64,000 nucleotides of DNA from Marinobacter halophilus (GCF_003007685.1 NZ_PXNN01000011.1:682001-746000), one strand, 5' to 3'; numbered from the stretch's first letter, positions 37,914 to 46,832 are shown. Numbers and translations are program-made. The notes: a model not told the origin generated them from the sequence alone.

Positions 37914-38494
37914 CGCAACCCTCCTTTTATGCCGGCCATTAGCCGTTCAATGTCGCTCTGCACCCGATCCAGATCCAGCTCGGGTGAGCTATAAAGCAGG
38001 TGCCGCCGATTGTCCGGCGTAACTGCGTAAATACGTGCGCTATGGTCAAAATCGTAGTGCTCTGCTCCGCCAATTCTGGCGGCAAATTCCGAAAACCCCA
38101 TCGCCAAGCGCTGAGCCGAAGCCTGATTGTTCGGCCGCACCGCGTGAAAGTTGGCACCCATGGCCATCATGATACGGTCGAGCTCTTGCTGACTGTCCCG
38201 GTCCGGGTCCAGACTGACAAACACGAAGGCTACTGGCTGCGCTGCCAGCCGCCGATGCAGTTCCCGCAAGTTCATCAGCTGCAACGGGCACACCGTGCCG
38301 CAATGCTGATAGCCAAAAAACACCAGGCGCACCTGCTCCGCTCCCGGCTCGTAACCGGGCAACTCAGGTACCGGCAAATCGGTTTTAAAACCGTAAAAAT
38401 TGCTGTCCCGGGTGATGTGGCCGAGCAGCGGTAGCGATACCAGTAATCCAAAAGCCAGGATGAACAGCACGATCCAACTGGATGTGTTCTGCAT
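37910..38494 (-). CDS. SCO1/SenC family protein (copper chaperone or thiol oxidoreductase)
   Basis: A 194-residue protein with one N-terminal membrane anchor and a thioredoxin-fold domain. The copper ligands are the C-x3-C pair in [11 protein letters not shown] (Cys65, Cys69) and His151 in [12 protein letters not shown] proteins deliver copper to the CuA site of cytochrome oxidase or act in periplasmic redox. No oxidase genes are nearby; instead it overlaps the start of a chemoreceptor. I start it at the ATG at 38494; a GTG three codons earlier is possible, and neither has a strong ribosome site. Confidence 0.88.
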   Translation of the reverse strand: MQNTSSWIVLFILAFGLLVSLPLLGHITRDSNFYGFKTDLPVPELPGYEPGAEQVRLVFFGYQHCGTVCPLQLMNLRELHRRLAAQPVAFVFVSLDPDRDSQQELDRIMMAMGANFHAVRPNNQASAQRLAMGFSEFAARIGGAEHYDFDHSARIYAVTPDNRRHLLYSSPELDLDRVQSDIERLMAGIKGGLR

Positions 38495-38751
38495 TAGTTG
38501 CACTCTGTACTTATTATCTACTTATAGTAACGGCTGAAAGCCTCTGGCCTTTATAGGGATGAGCCGAAATTTATCGGTGGCTTCATCGATACGCTCAGTC
38601 TCATCACGAGATCACTGGGCTAAGCAACCATCCGTGAAAGCACCTGCAAGATAACGACGCTCGGCACGCCGGATCTGTGAACGGATCTGATGCGGGCCAA
38701 AGCCAGTTCTGTCATCATTAGCCGCTGTTTTCTGACGGATCAGGACCTACC

Positions 38752-40206
38752 GTGAAGCACGACTGTCATTACCATCCGGGTGACCCCGCCAAGTGGCACT
38801 GTGGCGAATGCCAGGTACATTATTGCAACCGCTGCATGCCCGATGCCGACACCCGCCAGCGCCGGGCGCTGTGCCCCCATTGCAGCAAGGCTATGCGCTA
38901 CCTTGGTGCCGCCACCGTGGTGGTGCCCTTCTGGCACCGTATTGGCGCCTTTTTTCGGTACCCGTTTCATACCGACCCGCTGATGGTCATTGCTATTTGC
39001 ACACTGGTGCCAATCGTGGTGCCGGCCAATTTTATCGGGCTGATTATCTGGCTGGTGTTGGCCCTGGCGCTGTTCAAATACACCTACGCCGTGATCAAAC
39101 ACACCGCAGAGGGTCACCTGAAACCGCCTCCGGTGTCGGTCGCCTTTACCGGCAGCGGATTTGATATCGTCATTTTGCAGCTGCTGGTGTTCGTCTTGAT
39201 GGGTGCACTGGTGGCCGCGGCGGCGATGATTGGCGGCCCGATCCTGATGCTGCTGGCGCTGGCCTTTGTGATACTGGCGCTGCCCGCCAGCATTATGGTG
39301 CTGGCCATGGAACGTTCGGTAGGTGCGGCGGTGAATCCGATGAATCTGGCGGTGCTCATTTCCCGCATCGGCACGCCCTACTTCCTGCTCTACGGTTATC
39401 TGATTCTACTGACGCTGGCCTCCGGCGCGGCCCAGGATTTTGCGGTCAATCACTTCCCGCTCTGGGTTGCCCAGCCGCTGGCGGGTTTTCTGAACAGTAC
39501 TTTCACGCTGATTCTGTTCCACATGCTGGGCTACCTGTTGTTCCAGTATCAGGAAGAGCTGGGCTTTGCCTCCGATCTCCAGGATGACGACACCGAGACT
39601 GACAATCTGCACCGGGATCGCAGCACCCGCTTTGATGCCGATCTGGACATGAACCTGAAAGATGGCAACTACGACCGGGTGCAAAGCATGTTGATCGAAA
39701 CATTAAAGCGGGATCGGGACGACCCGAAGCGAATCGGTCAGCTCTACCAGCTTCTGACTGCACGGCAGGCCACCGCTGAACTGTATCGCTACCATCCGCG
39801 CCTGATGGCCTGGCTGGCTCAGCGCCACGACGGCGATGGCCTGAGCCAACTGATGCAGACCCTGCAGGCGTCGGAGCCGGGCTTTCAGGTGGACGATCCG
39901 GAACTGGCGGTGCAATGCGCTGGCACGCTCTACCATCGCGGGCACCACAAGCCGGCACTGAGGCTATTGCAGGACTTCCACAAACGCTTTCCGGACAGTG
40001 ACCAGCTGGCCCCGGCTTACCTGATTGCCGCCCAGGCCCTGGCAAACGGATTGCAACAGTGGGAGAAGGCCAGTGCGTTTCTCGCATTCATCAAGAAACG
40101 CTGCACCGGCCACCCTATTCACGGCCAGATTGATATCTGGCTGGAGCAGGCCCGCAACCAGCAGCCGCTGAAAGGCCCGAAGGCCAACTTTCAGGTGTCT
40201 GAGTAA
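38752..40206 (+). CDS. Zinc-ribbon/B-box-like multi-pass membrane protein with helical repeat tail
   Basis: A 484-residue protein of unknown function. The first 45 residues hold a cysteine/histidine cluster (CHYHPGDPAKWHCGECQVHY, CNRCM, CPHC) that looks like a B-box or zinc ribbon. Five or six transmembrane helices follow (about 60-285, with repeated GPILMLLALAFVILALPAS-type segments). The C-terminal 180 residues are soluble and helical, resembling TPR repeats (LAVQCAGTLYHRGHHKPALRLLQ). The GTG start at 38752 has AGGA about 9 nt before it. It converges on the rhomboid gene, whose product has a similar TPR-like tail, 41 bp away. Confidence 0.75.
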   Translation: MKHDCHYHPGDPAKWHCGECQVHYCNRCMPDADTRQRRALCPHCSKAMRYLGAATVVVPFWHRIGAFFRYPFHTDPLMVIAICTLVPIVVPANFIGLIIWLVLALALFKYTYAVIKHTAEGHLKPPPVSVAFTGSGFDIVILQLLVFVLMGALVAAAAMIGGPILMLLALAFVILALPASIMVLAMERSVGAAVNPMNLAVLISRIGTPYFLLYGYLILLTLASGAAQDFAVNHFPLWVAQPLAGFLNSTFTLILFHMLGYLLFQYQEELGFASDLQDDDTETDNLHRDRSTRFDADLDMNLKDGNYDRVQSMLIETLKRDRDDPKRIGQLYQLLTARQATAELYRYHPRLMAWLAQRHDGDGLSQLMQTLQASEPGFQVDDPELAVQCAGTLYHRGHHKPALRLLQDFHKRFPDSDQLAPAYLIAAQALANGLQQWEKASAFLAFIKKRCTGHPIHGQIDIWLEQARNQQPLKGPKANFQVSE

Positions 40207-40247
40207 CGGCAGCAGTAAGGCTGCCCTCCCGGGCGCCCCTTATCCGA

Positions 40248-41699
40248 TCAAGGCTGACTTTGTAACAACTGCCGGTAATGCCGGGCTTTGGGCTCCATCT
40301 GCAGCTTCTCGAACTCCGCCAGCAGCAACCGGCAAGCCTCGCTGACGAGATCGGGATCGCCCTGCGCGCGCATGCGTTCAAAGGCTTTCTCGGCAGCTTT
40401 CAGGTCGTGATGCTTCAGACTGATAAACAACACCCGGTTGTGGTCTTCCACCGCCAGCGGATGATGGGCCTCACCCTTGCTCAGGTATTCCTGCCACACC
40501 GACACCATCTGCTCCGGCTGCCGGCGAGCCATGGCGTCGGCCATCAGCTGGCGTGCGCGTTCCCGGTACTCCGGCAGGTCCGGCCGCAGCTTGGCCAGCT
40601 GATAGAGGTGCTCCAGCAAAATGGTGCGTTCCGGATAATGCTCGCGCAGCGCCTCGAACTGCCGGCGGGCCAGGTCGAATTCCATCCTGCCAAGGCTGGC
40701 CATGGCTTGTGCGTAGGCACTGGTAAAACGGGCGTCCTGCTCGTCTTCCTCAGGCTCGAAAAACTCTTCTTTTACCTGCAGCCAACTCTTGCCCAGCAAC
40801 CAGACCAGGCCAGCCCCGGCCACCAGACCACCGGCGTGAGCCATGTAAGCAATGCCGGTCGCGCCGGCATACCAGTAATCGTAGACTTCCTTGCCCAGCC
40901 AGACCGGTAACAACGCGATGGCGGGTGCGCGAAAATAATTGAAGTAGACGCCGAGAAAGTAGAAAAACCGGATCTTCTGCAGACCGTAAATGGCTACGTA
41001 CATCCCCATCAGCCCGGAGATAGATCCGGACGCCCCCACCAGCGGAATGTAGCTGCCCATCGAAAAACCGACAAACACCAGTCCGGACAAGGCGCCACAG
41101 ACCAGGTAAGCCGCCAGGAATCGACCAGGACCGAGGGCTTTTTCCACGGTAAAGCCGAGCAAGAACAGGAACAGCAGGTTACCGATGATGTGGCCCCAAC
41201 CGCCGTGCAGGAACTGGTAGCTGATCAGGGTATACAGCGACAGATCCGCCGGCACCAGGCCCAGCTGATAGGCACTCATGCGGCTGATCCACTGTTCTTC
41301 TATCGCGGTGCGCTGTTGCTGCCACTGGCTACGCTCGGCAGGCGCCCAGATCAGGTCCCGGTTGTCCTGCAGATACTGATAGAACTCCCGGTCCAGCAGT
41401 AGTGTGGCGGCCTGCCAAAGCGCTTCGTTGTTTTCCTGAAGCGACTGGAACTCCTGAAGCTCCAAGACTCGCTGAGCGTCGCCCTCAAAGCGGATGGCCC
41501 GTTGCAGATAATCCTCGTATGCAGGGCCCTCGAGTGCCAACAGGTTGCCATTGAGATACTGCTCCAGGGCAGATTCCAGTTTGCGGTCGTCACCGCCCTG
41601 ATAGAACAGGAACACCAGCAGGCAGGCCAGAATCAGGCCCAGGGTGACCCAGGGCGGGCGCTTCCAGTTAATCGAGTTTTCGGCAGGAATAATCAGCAT
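40248..41699 (-). CDS. Rhomboid family intramembrane serine protease with TPR-like C-terminus
   Basis: A 483-residue membrane protein. After a first helix and a large loop of about 130 residues comes the rhomboid core: HGGWGHIIGNLLFLFLLG, GASGSISGLMG with catalytic Ser224, and AHAGG with catalytic His288. The Asn/His and Ser/His elements expected of an active enzyme are present. The C-terminal 180 residues are a TPR-like helical tail. It should cleave transmembrane substrates inside the membrane; the substrate is unknown. The large first loop is typical of a subset of proteobacterial rhomboids. Confidence 0.88.
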   Translation of the reverse strand: MLIIPAENSINWKRPPWVTLGLILACLLVFLFYQGGDDRKLESALEQYLNGNLLALEGPAYEDYLQRAIRFEGDAQRVLELQEFQSLQENNEALWQAATLLLDREFYQYLQDNRDLIWAPAERSQWQQQRTAIEEQWISRMSAYQLGLVPADLSLYTLISYQFLHGGWGHIIGNLLFLFLLGFTVEKALGPGRFLAAYLVCGALSGLVFVGFSMGSYIPLVGASGSISGLMGMYVAIYGLQKIRFFYFLGVYFNYFRAPAIALLPVWLGKEVYDYWYAGATGIAYMAHAGGLVAGAGLVWLLGKSWLQVKEEFFEPEEDEQDARFTSAYAQAMASLGRMEFDLARRQFEALREHYPERTILLEHLYQLAKLRPDLPEYRERARQLMADAMARRQPEQMVSVWQEYLSKGEAHHPLAVEDHNRVLFISLKHHDLKAAEKAFERMRAQGDPDLVSEACRLLLAEFEKLQMEPKARHYRQLLQSQP

Positions 41700-42003
41700 G
41701 GGCGGTCACAATTCATCACAATCTGTCCCTGAAAAGCTGCTTTTTACCACAGCAGAGGCTTCTTTTCCCGGTGTAATGGTGTCCGGCGAGCAGAAAAATC
41801 AGGTCGGCAACGGGATTTGTGGGGCAGCACACACCAATGGATGTCATCACACAGTCACACAAATGCCATTCAATCGGTAGCCAACAACTTCCGTCGGCCT
41901 ATCGGCCTATCGACCTTTCGCCAATTGCCGTTATCGCTCCGAAAATCAATATTGAAGGTGCGATAACAATAAAAACCGGATTCTGGATTCGAGGATACTG
42001 CAC
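41700..42003. other. Intergenic region between rhomboid and OmpA-like genes (304 bp)
   Basis: A divergent promoter region without a credible gene. It is more AT-rich than its surroundings. It contains a tandem 8-bp repeat (CGGCCTAT twice, 41895-41910), and the hairpin annotated at 41930-41967. No PHO, Anr or LexA box is evident to me. Confidence 0.6.
41930..41967. promoter_or_regulatory. Inverted repeat (possible operator or 5' leader hairpin)
   Basis: Perfect 8-bp arms GTTATCGC (41930-41937) and GCGATAAC (41960-41967) are separated by 22 nt. The loop contains its own 10-bp palindrome, TCAATATTGA (41946-41955). It ends 36 nt before the start codon of the OmpA-like gene, so it may be an operator or a hairpin in the mRNA leader. 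No T-tract follows, so it is not a terminator. Confidence 0.45.
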
Positions 42004-42444
42004 ATGACCGTACTTGTTTTGGACAACCCTGAATTGCTGGCCAAGGCGGCACTGGCATTCGGCGTTATGGCGGGCAGCCTGTCCTGCGACGAGGCCCGTC
42101 CTCACCGCACCCGTTTTCACTACGGTTTTAACAAGCACAACCTCGATGCCAGTGACATCGAAGTGCTCAAACAACACGCGGTTTATCTTAAAAACCATCC
42201 GGGTGTGCGGGTCCGGATTCACGGCCACGCCGACCAGTTCGGGGCGGCCGAATACAACCGGTTTCTGGCCCGGCAGCGAGCCAATGCCGTGGCCCGCTTG
42301 TTAATGCGTGAAGGAGTTCACCAGTCTGCCCTTGTGCTGGCCACCTGGGGTTCTGACCGGCCGCTGGCGCGACCGGAAGACCACGCCGCCAATCGTCGGG
42401 TAGAACTGGAGTACCTGACCCTGGATATCGCTCAGGCGCTTTAA
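42004..42444 (+). CDS. Short OmpA C-terminal-domain protein without a clear signal peptide
   Basis: A 146-residue protein. Residues 35-140 are an OmpA-like peptidoglycan-binding domain: VRVRIHGHADQFGAAEYNRF, LARQRANAVARLLMREGV, and ANRRVELEYL. The first 30 residues (MTVLVLDNPELLAKAALAFG...SCDEA) are hydrophobic but have no positively charged n-region and no standard lipobox (SLSC), so export is uncertain. Possible readings are an unusual lipoprotein or a cytoplasmic relic. It has its own terminator and is monocistronic. A relation to sortase-associated OmpA-like proteins (PdsO) is conceivable because of the sortase module 1.5 kb away, but not shown. Confidence 0.8.
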   Translation: MTVLVLDNPELLAKAALAFGVMAGSLSCDEARPHRTRFHYGFNKHNLDASDIEVLKQHAVYLKNHPGVRVRIHGHADQFGAAEYNRFLARQRANAVARLLMREGVHQSALVLATWGSDRPLARPEDHAANRRVELEYLTLDIAQAL

Positions 42445-42463
42445 AACGGTCACGCTGCAAACA

Positions 42464-42490
42464 CAAACGGGGCCCTTCAGGCCCCGTTTG
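42464..42490. terminator. Rho-independent terminator after the short OmpA-like gene
   Basis: An 11-bp perfect stem (CAAACGGGGCC / GGCCCCGTTTG) with a 5-nt loop is followed by GTTGTTTC. It lies 20 nt past the stop codon and 20 nt before the end of the convergent MAPEG gene, so it may serve both strands. Confidence 0.82.
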
Positions 42491-42509
42491 GTTGTTTCAT
42501 CCAAGCTGC

Positions 42510-42911
42510 TCAGCCGTAGACCTGAAAAACGTTCCACAACAGCAGTACCGCCGCCACCAGAATCGACAGCCAGGTCAACAGGATGCCCACCATGCGCGCC
42601 TTGTGGGGGCCACCTTTGCCGTTGATCATACCCCAGGCGTGCAGAATGCGCCCCACCACCAGCGCCATTCCGGTCCAGTAGATCAGGCTTGAGGAAACTC
42701 CGTTCAGCTCGGCTATCGCCAACATGATCAGACCAACCGGCGCATACTCGATCAGATTGGCGTGGGCACGCACCGCTGCTTCAAATTCCGGGTCGTCATT
42801 GACGCCCAGGCCTTTGCGGTACTTCAGCCGGTACTTAACCACCTGACCAGACAACACCAACAACAACAGGCCAATGACGGCCGCAAACACAGCGGTTACG
42901 GGAACAATCAT
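42510..42911 (-). CDS. MAPEG family membrane protein
   Basis: A 133-residue inner-membrane protein with four predicted helices and the MAPEG signature: an N-terminal helix, then DDPEFEAAVRAHANLIEYAPVG (R-x-H-x-N-x-x-E), and a GRILHAWGM block. MAPEG members include glutathione transferases and peroxidases; the bacterial relatives are mostly uncharacterised. The ATG at 42911 lies next to the stop of the YeaQ-like gene and has AGGG about 5 nt upstream; an upstream start would run into that gene. It is last in a run of minus-strand genes. Confidence 0.88.
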   Translation of the reverse strand: MIVPVTAVFAAVIGLLLLVLSGQVVKYRLKYRKGLGVNDDPEFEAAVRAHANLIEYAPVGLIMLAIAELNGVSSSLIYWTGMALVVGRILHAWGMINGKGGPHKARMVGILLTWLSILVAAVLLLWNVFQVYG

Positions 42912-42912
42912 G

Positions 42913-43155
42913 TCAGCCCTGCTTGATCTTGTTAACAACCGCCAGCAAAAGTACAGCGCCGACGGTGGCTGTTACCAGCTCACCCACCACGCTTTTGACG
43001 GCCAGCCCCAGTACTCCGAAAAGCACACCACCAATCACCGAACCGACGATACCAATACCAATATTGGCAAGCACGCCGAAGCCCTTGCCCTTCATGATCA
43101 GCCCCGCCAGCCAACCAGCAATACCACCAATGATCAGAAACCAGATCAGGCTCAT
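42913..43155 (-). CDS. GlsB/YeaQ/YmgE family stress-response membrane protein
   Basis: An 80-residue protein made almost entirely of three hydrophobic helices, with the glycine-rich family pattern IGGIAGWLAGLIMKGKGFG and ANIGIGIVGSVIGG. Members are small envelope proteins linked to general stress; the old name 'transglycosylase-associated' is not functional evidence. GGAGG lies about 9 nt before the ATG. It is followed with one base between by the MAPEG gene. Confidence 0.88.
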   Translation of the reverse strand: MSLIWFLIIGGIAGWLAGLIMKGKGFGVLANIGIGIVGSVIGGVLFGVLGLAVKSVVGELVTATVGAVLLLAVVNKIKQG

Positions 43156-43228
43156 CTGTTCATACCTCCATGGTTACCCGTTCCGAGAGAAACTCTGATC
43201 CGAAGACTGCCCTGTTTTTGTCGGCCAT

Positions 43229-43948
43229 TCAAGCAGTTCCGGACGCACTGGCGAGCCCCGCAATGGCCTCAGACATCTGCAGATGACAGCGGGCCATCAG
43301 TTCCGGGAGGTCATCACTGGTCAGGCCCCGGGTTTCGACGGGCGGCAGGATGCGCACGGGTACCGGCTCACGCCGGCCAAACAGGCCCCGGGTTTTACCG
43401 TGATATTCTGCTGCGCACACCATGGTAATCGGCGCACCTGCGGCAATCGCGGTGTGGAACGCACCCTTCTTGAATTTAGCCAGACCACGACCGCGGCTAC
43501 GGGTGCCTTCCGGGAAGATCCAGATGCTTTTGCGCTGATTATTGATGGCGTCGCTGGTGGCCTGCATCACCGCGACCGCCTTTTGAGAGCGGCCCCGGTT
43601 CAGGATAATATTGCCTCCCAGCCAGAACACCTGGCCAAAGAACGGCGTCCAAACCAGAGCCGATTTACCGACGGTGACGGTACGGGGTGGCAGCAAATCG
43701 CCCACCACAAACAGGTCGTCGTTCTGCTGATGGTTGGCAATAACCACGGTCGGCCGGTCTTTCGGCATATTTTCGGCACCATAAAGCGGGCGTTTCATGC
43801 CCAGAAGATAACGCCCGACCCGCGCCAAAACCCAGCCCAACAACCGGTTGTTATCAGGATTAAAGGGCCGGGCCAGGTACCCCACAAGCGCCAGACAACT
43901 CAGCACTGCCACACTGATCCACGCCATTACTGCTCGTAACACTGCCAT
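43229..43948 (-). CDS. 1-acyl-sn-glycerol-3-phosphate acyltransferase family protein (PlsC-like)
   Basis: A 239-residue membrane-associated acyltransferase. The catalytic HX4D motif is His73-Asp78 (NHQQNDD), and the substrate-binding block is FPEGTRSRGRGL. An N-terminal hydrophobic helix anchors it to the inner membrane. It should acylate lysophosphatidic acid to phosphatidic acid or remodel lysophospholipids. A FabR-like palindrome lies 27 nt before its start codon, which ties it to control by fatty acid composition. It follows the sortase gene in the same direction but probably has its own promoter. Confidence 0.88.
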   Translation of the reverse strand: MAVLRAVMAWISVAVLSCLALVGYLARPFNPDNNRLLGWVLARVGRYLLGMKRPLYGAENMPKDRPTVVIANHQQNDDLFVVGDLLPPRTVTVGKSALVWTPFFGQVFWLGGNIILNRGRSQKAVAVMQATSDAINNQRKSIWIFPEGTRSRGRGLAKFKKGAFHTAIAAGAPITMVCAAEYHGKTRGLFGRREPVPVRILPPVETRGLTSDDLPELMARCHLQMSEAIAGLASASGTA

Positions 43949-43975
43949 ACTGCCTTTCCGATACTGAATAATTTA

Positions 43976-43991
43976 GCGTACAAGTGTACGC
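43976..43991 (-). promoter_or_regulatory. FabR-like palindromic operator upstream of the PlsC-like gene
   Basis: GCGTACA-AG-TGTACGC is a perfect palindrome of two 7-bp arms in the 48-bp gap between the sortase stop and the acyltransferase start. Read on the minus strand it is GCGTACACTTGTACGCT, close to the FabR operator (AGCGTACACTTGTACGCT) as I recall it. A possible -35 (TTGATT) and -10 (TAAATT) flank it with a 19-nt spacer, so a repressor there would block transcription. The factor identity is inference. Confidence 0.65.
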
Positions 43992-43996
43992 CAAAA

Positions 43997-44578
43997 TCAA
44001 AGCGCAGCAACAGTATCCTTTTGTTCAAGTGCGTAAACGGGACTGGCCTGCACCACATACCGCAGCGGGCCTCTGGCATCCAGTGCGTCAAAGGGATAGC
44101 AGGTAACCAACAGCAAGGTATCGGCGCCCAGAGCGTGGGTGTCAATCCACTCTGACCGACTGTCCACCACCCGAATATCGGTAACCCGATAGCTCTGCCA
44201 ATGCTGGTCCTTGCCCTGCAAACGTAACTCGCTGCCGGGCGTCAGATGTTGCAAATGACTGAAGTGGGTGTCGCGATGGCCGGCCAGGATCACTGGCCCG
44301 TGTGCGCCGGCCTGCACCCGGCCGGGCCCGAACGCCAGGCTTTCGCCATGCATGCCGTCGAGCACGATCATTGACACCCCCAGCTCCGGCATATCCAGCC
44401 GGGCCACCGGCCAGGTATCCGCCCAGGGCCAGGGCCTGGCTTCCACCTGTCGGGCCTGGCTTTCCGCCCAGGCCAATGCCAGCAGTTCCTGCGCGGCCAG
44501 CGCCTTTAATGGAATCCAGAGCCCGAACATGAGGGCGGTGGCCGAACATCCGATTAACATTAACAGCAGCCGGCTCAT
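43997..44578 (-). CDS. Class GN sortase (marine proteobacterial type)
   Basis: A 193-residue sortase with an N-terminal membrane anchor. The catalytic residues are His101 (AGHRDTHF), Cys160 (LLLVTCYPFDALD) and Arg173 (PLRYVV). This arrangement and length match the proteobacterial class found next to one dedicated target. It would cleave the C-terminal sorting motif of the upstream VIT/VWA protein and transfer it to an envelope nucleophile. Its ATG overlaps the target-gene stop by four bases, so they are translated together. Known for this family in Gram-negatives: the acceptor is unclear. Confidence 0.93.
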   Translation of the reverse strand: MSRLLLMLIGCSATALMFGLWIPLKALAAQELLALAWAESQARQVEARPWPWADTWPVARLDMPELGVSMIVLDGMHGESLAFGPGRVQAGAHGPVILAGHRDTHFSHLQHLTPGSELRLQGKDQHWQSYRVTDIRVVDSRSEWIDTHALGADTLLLVTCYPFDALDARGPLRYVVQASPVYALEQKDTVAAL

Positions 44579-46710
44579 AGGAATTGCCTCCGGTTCAGCA
44601 TCACAATGGCCAGGGAAAACATCAGCCCCACCAGCCCGAGCACGGCAAACAGAGGGCCAAAGGTAGCCGTTTGCGGGTAGCGGAGCATGCCTGGCTGACC
44701 GCCGGCGGGCAGCAACGTGGGCACGGCCTCACTCCCTGCGGTTTCTGTCTCTGGCCGGGCCCGGCTCGGTTCAACAGCCACAAAGCTGGTGAACGGTGAT
44801 ATCACGCTGTGGCGGGTGGATAAATCCACAATATTCGCCCGATCCGGACCAGCGCCCTGAAGCCGGGCGGCGTCGATCAGCTCATCAATCCGCCCCCGCG
44901 CCCACTGCCGATTCAAGCCGCTGGCAGGCGCGGCCCTGGCCAGATCTAGCCGGGTGTTCCAGCTTCGGCCACCAGGCAACTTGCCTGCTACCTCCAGTAT
45001 TCCGCCAGCTGGCAAGCCCCGGACCACCTGCATAAACGGTGTACCACGGAACAGATCGCCCGGGCGTAACGGCACCGGTTCGACGGGCCGCCCCTGATCC
45101 GGCCAGCGGACATCCAGACTGGTCAGCACTGGGGCTTCCATCGCGGCAAACAGTCGGTTCAAGGCCTGGTCTATCTCGGCACTGGTGTGGATCGCGGTGA
45201 AATCCCCACGACCCCAGCGGGCCGCTTCCCGCAAAAAGTGCATATTGGGGGCGGAGCCAATGCCCACCGTAAAAAGCCGCCGGTTGTTCAGCCCGGAGCG
45301 GATCTGCTCGAACAGCGCCGCTTCATTGCCCACGGCGCCGTCAGTGATGAACACCATCTGCTGGACCTGCGCCTCAGGCGCGCCGCTGTCCATACTCATC
45401 GACAGGGACAGGGCGCCTGCCATTTCAGTCCCCCCATTGGCCTGCAGGCCCTGAACATAATGGCGGGCGCGGGCCAGGTAATGTCCCTGAGCCGGCACTG
45501 CCTGCGGAAACAGCGCGTGGGCCTGACTGTTGAACTGGATGACATTGAAATTGTCGCCGGGGCGCAGGGTGTTCAGCCCCCGGAGCAGGGCGGATCGGGC
45601 CTGGGCGATGGCATCGCCGGCCATCGAGCCGGAGGTGTCGATGACAAAAGTCAGCTCCCGGCTCAGCACCGGCCCCACCGCGTCAGGCGGCAGCACCATC
45701 GCCATCAGATAATCCTCACCCTGCCACTGCTGATGAAACACCGCCGCCGACGGCTCGCTGCCCGTCACAGGGCGCCATCTCACAATGACATCGCGGTCCA
45801 TCAACACCTTGCCTTGCTCCGGCCGCACCCGGGCCCGGCTACCGTCTATTTCGACATGCAGGCGGTGGCTCGGGCTGGTGACGTCCGTCAGCACCAGGCC
45901 GCTGTCGATGTCCAGCTCGATGCCGGCCCGGTGGCTACCAGCATCAACATCGGTCGTGCGCACGGTAAACGGACTGATGTCACTGGCATCGGGAACCTGA
46001 CTGGTCGGCACCGCCCAGCCTGCCTGCCACTGACGCTCCGGGTTGGTGATGGGCTCGCCGGGCATGTAGCGCGGCGTCAGGGTGGTGGGCAGGCGCAGCT
46101 CGAATTCGCCATGGCGATATGCCACGGCCTGCTGGTAATGGATCTCTACCCGCACGGTCTCGCCGGGCGGGATATTGGCCACCCGGCTGGTGAACAAATT
46201 TGGCCGTTGCTGCTCCAGTGTGGCGGCATGCTGACCGGCCGCCCTGGCGCGTTCATAGGTCTGGCGGGCGCTGGCCTTTGGTTCAATGCGCCCTACGATC
46301 TCGCGCTCAGCCACGGTCATGGTCAGCCCGTACACCGTGGCATTATCTGGCAGCGGAAACACAAAGATACCTTCCAGCCAGCGCTCGCTGGTATTGCGGA
46401 ATGATCGGGTCAGCTTAGTCTGGGCCAGCATGCCCGACACCTGCACATTGAAATCACTGTCCAGAATCAGCGCCGGCTGTTGCCAGGCATTCTGGTCATC
46501 CATCAGGTAAAGTTGGCCGGGTTGCTCCATGTCCATCGGGCGCGCTTCCGCATACAGTGGATGCACGAACAACATCATCAGCACCGCCAGCCAGAGGCTG
46601 ACACCTTCCGCCAGGCGAAGTAACCGGAGCCGGTTGGTGCCGGTATGGATGGTTTTCGGGCGACCTATCGAGATTCGGGCAACCGGATTAGCGAGCAGCG
46701 ACAACAACAT
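44575..46710 (-). CDS. Sortase target protein with VIT and VWA domains
   Basis: A 711-residue secreted protein. A long signal peptide ends after LYAEA near residue 52. A VIT domain (about 80-210, GIFVFPLPDNATVYGLTM) and a VWA domain follow, with an intact metal-binding MIDAS (DTSGS, 358-362). The C-terminus has a sorting signal: YPQTA at 678-682, a hydrophobic helix and basic NRR tail. The canonical form would be LPxTG, so Leu-to-Tyr and Gly-to-Ala are notable. The frame is open 171 codons further upstream, but ATG 46710 has AAGGA in place and starts the signal peptide. The product resembles inter-alpha-trypsin inhibitor heavy chains in domain content. Confidence 0.9.
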   Translation of the reverse strand: MLLSLLANPVARISIGRPKTIHTGTNRLRLLRLAEGVSLWLAVLMMLFVHPLYAEARPMDMEQPGQLYLMDDQNAWQQPALILDSDFNVQVSGMLAQTKLTRSFRNTSERWLEGIFVFPLPDNATVYGLTMTVAEREIVGRIEPKASARQTYERARAAGQHAATLEQQRPNLFTSRVANIPPGETVRVEIHYQQAVAYRHGEFELRLPTTLTPRYMPGEPITNPERQWQAGWAVPTSQVPDASDISPFTVRTTDVDAGSHRAGIELDIDSGLVLTDVTSPSHRLHVEIDGSRARVRPEQGKVLMDRDVIVRWRPVTGSEPSAAVFHQQWQGEDYLMAMVLPPDAVGPVLSRELTFVIDTSGSMAGDAIAQARSALLRGLNTLRPGDNFNVIQFNSQAHALFPQAVPAQGHYLARARHYVQGLQANGGTEMAGALSLSMSMDSGAPEAQVQQMVFITDGAVGNEAALFEQIRSGLNNRRLFTVGIGSAPNMHFLREAARWGRGDFTAIHTSAEIDQALNRLFAAMEAPVLTSLDVRWPDQGRPVEPVPLRPGDLFRGTPFMQVVRGLPAGGILEVAGKLPGGRSWNTRLDLARAAPASGLNRQWARGRIDELIDAARLQGAGPDRANIVDLSTRHSVISPFTSFVAVEPSRARPETETAGSEAVPTLLPAGGQPGMLRYPQTATFGPLFAVLGLVGLMFSLAIVMLNRRQFL

Positions 46711-46832
46711 CACGACATCCTTTGTGTGGATTTGAGGATGCCATTGCACCAGTCGGGGCGGGCAAGGCGGTGGCAGAACGAGGCGGGCCGGCGATAAAAA
46801 ATGATGAATTATGGCAATACCGTAACCCTGGC

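Noticed and set aside
45187..46404. 405-codon open frame on the plus strand opposite the sortase target
   Set aside because: Antisense to the VIT/VWA coding region; no domain and no plausible start context.
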